Source: CBDFFW01 sp965246945 (lineage in GTDB: Bacteria; Pseudomonadota; Alphaproteobacteria; UBA11073). From it: a stretch of 64,000 nucleotides of DNA. The position numbers and the translations under genes are program-made. Below, one piece after another: positions 61,935 to 64,000 of the stretch (position 1 is the first letter of the stretch; every line of letters starts with the position of its first letter). The DNA lies in contig CBDFFW010000001.1 in the NCBI GenBank assembly GCA_965246945.1, positions 1,674,001 through 1,738,000 of the forward strand, written 5' to 3'. The notes under the pieces were generated by a model. It made no database searches and was not told where the DNA came from. It was given only the letters and a program-made list of their open reading frames with translations.

Positions 61935-62686
61935 ACCCCTCTCCCCTCGGGAGAGGGGTTTAGATAAGTACCAACTAGTGCTTTATTATCCGCCTGCCGC
62001 ATGAATTCGCCCATCACGGCCACGGCTTGGGCACCAGCGGTTAAACATTGTGGTGCGGTTTCGGGACTAATCCCGCCAAGCGCGATAACCGGAATTGTGG
62101 TGCTATTCACCAATTGTTGTAGCCCAGCAATACTTAAGGTTGGCCCATAACCTGGTTTACTGGCGGTCGGGAAAATGGGGGCGGCGATGACATAATCGGC
62201 TTCGGCGGCTTCGGCGGTTTTTAATTCTGTTGCGCTATGAATGGAAATACCCAGCAACTGGCCTGACTTTAATTGGGCGCGGGCGGCTTGAGCTTCTTTT
62301 AGTATATCTTTATACTGCGGCAGATGCACACCAGCTAAATTATATTCCGCCACCAGATCGGCATGACCACTTAAAATAATTGGCGGTTTAAATATCACCT
62401 CATCCTGAAGAGAATGCGCAGCACTTTGCGCAGCATTCGTCTCGAAAGATGCTCCAGCTAAATACCCTGGCTTAGCATCCTTCGAGACGCGCTTACAGCG
62501 CTCCTCAGGATGAGGTAAGTCTAATATTATCTTTAATAATTTGATTAATTCATCTTTCGGCAAATCTTTTTCCCGCAACCACACCCAGCGCCCGCCCGCT
62601 TGCCAATAATCGGCGATAATGTCCGGCAATGGCCGCACGGCTTGGGTGCGGTCGGTGACCAATAATAGGGGCGGGTTAAATAGCAT
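61931..62686 (-). CDS. thiE: Thiamine-phosphate synthase family protein (ThiE/TenI) with in-frame repeat insertion
   Basis: A 251-residue TIM-barrel protein. N-terminal PPLLLVTDRTQA and WVWLREKDLPKDEL, then SGHADLVAEYNLAGVHLPQ, GISIHSATEL, YVIAAPIFPTASKPGYGPTLS and IPVIALGGI fit ThiE, which joins HMP-PP and THZ-P. Residues about 57-97 (LPHPEERCKRVSKDA ... SLQDEV) are encoded entirely by palindrome A7 and are absent from normal ThiE. The last residues (NPSPEGRGV) come from a hairpin shared with the dapA 3' end. The start lies at the edge of repeat A8, so its ribosome-binding site is repeat-derived. Whether it is TMP synthase or TenI-like is not certain. Confidence 0.88.
   Translation of the reverse strand: MLFNPPLLLVTDRTQAVRPLPDIIADYWQAGGRWVWLREKDLPKDELIKLLKIILDLPHPEERCKRVSKDAKPGYLAGASFETNAAQSAAHSLQDEVIFKPPIILSGHADLVAEYNLAGVHLPQYKDILKEAQAARAQLKSGQLLGISIHSATELKTAEAAEADYVIAAPIFPTASKPGYGPTLSIAGLQQLVNSTTIPVIALGGISPETAPQCLTAGAQAVAVMGEFMRQADNKALVGTYLNPSPEGRGV
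61933..61961. terminator. Long GC-rich hairpin at the dapA/thiE convergent ends
   Basis: Perfect 13-bp stem AAACCCCTCTCCC / GGGAGAGGGGTTT, loop CTC. It overlaps both stop codons and encodes the ThiE tail. The U-tract is short, so termination efficiency is uncertain. Confidence 0.6.
62397..62519. repeat. Palindromic repeat family A, copy A7, inside thiE
   Basis: 123 bp (41 codons). CCTCATCCTGAAGA, long arm hairpin (GAATGC ... GCATTC), GTCTCGAAAGATGCTCC, GCATCCTTCGAGAC, arm hairpin GCGCttacaGCGC, TCCTCAGGATGAGGTAAG. It keeps the thiE frame open through both arms. Confidence 0.95.
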
Positions 62687-62801
62687 ACCTCATCCTGAGT
62701 AGCGACAATAGTCGCGTATCGCAGGATGCTCCAGTTGAATCTCGATTAAGTATCCTTCGATACGGGCTACGCTTCGCGGAACGCCCTACTCAGGATGAGG
62801 T
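62687..62801. repeat. Palindromic repeat family A, copy A8, between thiG and thiE
   Basis: ACCTCATCCTGAGTA, arm hairpin GCGACaataGTCGC, GTATCGCAGGATGCTCC, TATCCTTCGATAC, a longer right-arm hairpin (GGGC ... GCCC), TACTCAGGATGAGGTG. Its right end encodes the last codons and the TAG stop of thiG; its left end abuts the thiE start codon. Confidence 0.93.
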
Positions 62802-63574
62802 GGGTTTATTTTTCCCGCCAAAGGCGAAGCGCTTTCGGCGTAGAATTTTTTAGGAATACGGCCAGCGTTGTAAGCCAAACGGCCGGCTTGCACGGCATAA
62901 TTCATGGCGCGGGCCATGGCGACCGGATCATCGGCGCGCGCCACCGCGCTGTTTAATAAAACGGCATCAGCGCCCAATTCCATCGCCAGCGCCGCATCCG
63001 ATGCCGTGCCAATACCGGCATCGACAATTACCGGCACGGCCAGCTTGCTGCGGATGAGCGCCAGATTATAAGGATTGGCAATCCCCTGGCCGGAGCCGAT
63101 GGGCGAAGCCAGCGGCATCACCGCCGCGCAGCCGAGATCGGCCAGGCGCTGGCACACCACCACATCATCCGGTGCATAGGCCATAACGATAAATCCTTTA
63201 GCGACCAATTGCGCGGCCGCATTGAGCAATTCCACGCTATCGGGGTATAATGTATCACGGTCGCCAATCACTTCTAGCTTCACCCAATCGGTTTGCAGCG
63301 CCTCACGGGCCAGTTCGGCGGTCAGCACTGCTTCCGTGGCCGTAAAGCAGCCGGCCGTATTCGGCAGCAAATGATAATGCGGTTGTCTTAATAATTCGCT
63401 GACCGCATGTTGCGGGCTATTCAAATTGATGCGGCGAATGGCGATGGTGACCATTTCACATTCGCTCGCCGTTAAGGCATCTAGCATCATCCGCTGATTG
63501 GGAAACAGCGCACTACCCATCAGCAAGCGGCTGGTAAAGCTTTTGCCGGCGATGATGAGCGGATCATTCAACAT
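62786..63574 (-). CDS. thiG: Thiazole synthase
   Basis: A 262-residue enzyme that makes the thiazole ring from DXP, ThiS-thiocarboxylate and dehydroglycine. Motifs: FTSRLLMGSALFPNQ, TIAIRRINL, LLPNTAGCFTATEAVLTAELARE, VKLEVIGD (Schiff-base Lys), MPLASPIGSGQGI, VPVIVDAGIGTASDAALAMELGADAVLLNSAVARA. I start it at the ATG at 63574, four bases after the thiS stop, with GGTGG upstream; a TTG at 63592 would overlap thiS. The last residues (PPHPE-stop) are supplied by repeat A8. Confidence 0.95.
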   Translation of the reverse strand: MLNDPLIIAGKSFTSRLLMGSALFPNQRMMLDALTASECEMVTIAIRRINLNSPQHAVSELLRQPHYHLLPNTAGCFTATEAVLTAELAREALQTDWVKLEVIGDRDTLYPDSVELLNAAAQLVAKGFIVMAYAPDDVVVCQRLADLGCAAVMPLASPIGSGQGIANPYNLALIRSKLAVPVIVDAGIGTASDAALAMELGADAVLLNSAVARADDPVAMARAMNYAVQAGRLAYNAGRIPKKFYAESASPLAGKINPPHPE

Positions 63575-63578
63575 TGGA

Positions 63579-63791
63579 TCAACCACCCGCAAAAGGGGTG
63601 ACGATTTCTATTTGATCACCGTCTTTGACGGGTGTATTTGACCAATCTTGTGCATGTACCACCTGGCTGTTTAAGGCGACCGCTACTTGTTTTTGGGTAG
63701 GCGCTGCGCTTTGCACCAATTCGGCCAAACTGCACGCGTTCAGCGTTTTTGCTGCACCATTAATTTGCACTTGGATTTGAAGATCAGCCAT
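63579..63791 (-). CDS. thiS: Sulfur carrier protein ThiS
   Basis: A 70-residue ubiquitin-like carrier ending in the essential Gly-Gly (EIVTPFAGG), which is thiocarboxylated and gives sulfur to ThiG. It has VALNSQVV and VKDGDQIEIV. I take the ATG at 63791; a TTG five codons earlier would lengthen it without support. It lies between thiO and thiG in the operon. Confidence 0.94.
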   Translation of the reverse strand: MADLQIQVQINGAAKTLNACSLAELVQSAAPTQKQVAVALNSQVVHAQDWSNTPVKDGDQIEIVTPFAGG

Positions 63792-63826
63792 CGCTTTATC
63801 TACCAAAAGAATAGCCAGCTGTCACG

Positions 63827-64000
63827 TTATGCGCGGAAACGGCTGGCCAAAAATGGCTGCATGGCAGCCGGCACCTCACCACTTAAAATATATTCAGTCA
63901 GCAAATCACCGGTAACGGGGGCTAGCAAAATGCCGTTGCGGTGGTGGCCGGTGGCGTAGCTTAAACCTGGCAGACCGCTGGGCCCTAGAATGGGCGCATC
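63827..64000 (-). CDS. thiO: Glycine oxidase ThiO, C-terminal end (cut by window edge)
   Basis: The last 57 codons, read on the minus strand: GPSGLPGLSYATGHHRNGIL then LAPVTGDLLTEYILSG, ending MQPFLASRFRA-stop. The ATGHxRNGILLAP block is typical of ThiO, an FAD enzyme that oxidises glycine to the imine used by ThiG. It is 35 bp upstream of thiS and heads the thiOSGE operon. Confidence 0.9.
   Translation of the reverse strand, partial: DAPILGPSGLPGLSYATGHHRNGILLAPVTGDLLTEYILSGEVPAAMQPFLASRFRA

Noticed and set aside
62397..62519. A7 as an intron or intein
   Set aside because: It is a short repeat-family member with no splicing motifs; the frame is open throughout, so translation as an insert is simpler.

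Overview
The window looks like a chromosomal segment of a motile alphaproteobacterium with roughly half GC by eye; I cannot name the genus. The reasons are: a 1623-residue GDH-180 type NAD-glutamate dehydrogenase; a hisZ-purA pair; a PleC/DivJ-like multi-PAS histidine kinase; Kdo transferase (waaA), so a Gram-negative envelope; fliL and cheR; and a thiO-thiS-thiG-thiE order. No tRNA, rRNA, CRISPR array, classical transposase or integrase was seen.

Layout. 1-5.5 kb: ligA 5' part, an OmpR-type two-component pair and a large sensor kinase, all on the minus strand. 5.6-9.4 kb: an overlapping envelope/RNA cluster (LpxH-like phosphatase, glycosyltransferase, waaA, trmJ). 9.4-16.5 kb: glyA, murI, sufCD, hisZ, purA. 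16.5-21.7 kb: a more accessory stretch with an orphan gene, a pseudokinase/membrane-protein pair, an AT-rich Tat-type lipoprotein with its own promoter and terminator, a candidate small RNA, and a GIY-YIG nuclease gene between two palindromic repeats. 21.7-37.5 kb: sucCD, guaB, a methyltransferase, cheR with a CheY-like regulator, a SirB1-like protein, a broken GIY-YIG gene between repeat arms, fliL and the giant glutamate dehydrogenase. 37.5-43.9 kb: an L10-leader-controlled rplJ-rplL, then secE-nusG, lysA and mreB. 43.9-46 kb: a small island with a PD-(D/E)XK nuclease between repeat arms and an orphan gene between two copies of the gpsA 3' end. 46-56.5 kb: gpsA, trmD-rplS, dgt, lrgAB-like genes, two tiny cysteine-containing proteins, YihY- and DUF4142-family proteins, and a TPP-riboswitch-controlled thiC, then an orphan membrane protein and msrA. 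56.6-64 kb: a lone nuoD, slt, dapA and the thiOSGE thiamine operon.

The most unusual content is two families of nested palindromic repeats. Family A (8 copies, about 110-123 bp) has ends CCTCATCCTGAGG/CCTCAGGATGAGG and inner GTCTCGAAGGAT/ATCCTTCGAGAC blocks. Between these blocks each arm carries a short hairpin whose sequence differs from copy to copy but stays self-complementary. Family B has GTCAT-[hairpin]-ATCC arms and behaves the same way. One A copy is inserted in frame inside thiE, adding about 41 residues, much like a Rickettsia palindromic element; another supplies the thiG stop codon. Two GIY-YIG genes and one PD-(D/E)XK gene sit exactly between repeats or repeat arms. This suggests, as inference, that these nucleases and palindromes form mobile units.

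Many normally conserved operons are split here: rplJL without rplKA/rpoBC, nuoD alone, mreB without mreCD, sufCD without sufB, trmD-rplS without rpsP-rimM, and thiC apart from thiOSGE. That fits a genome reshuffled around dispersed repeats.
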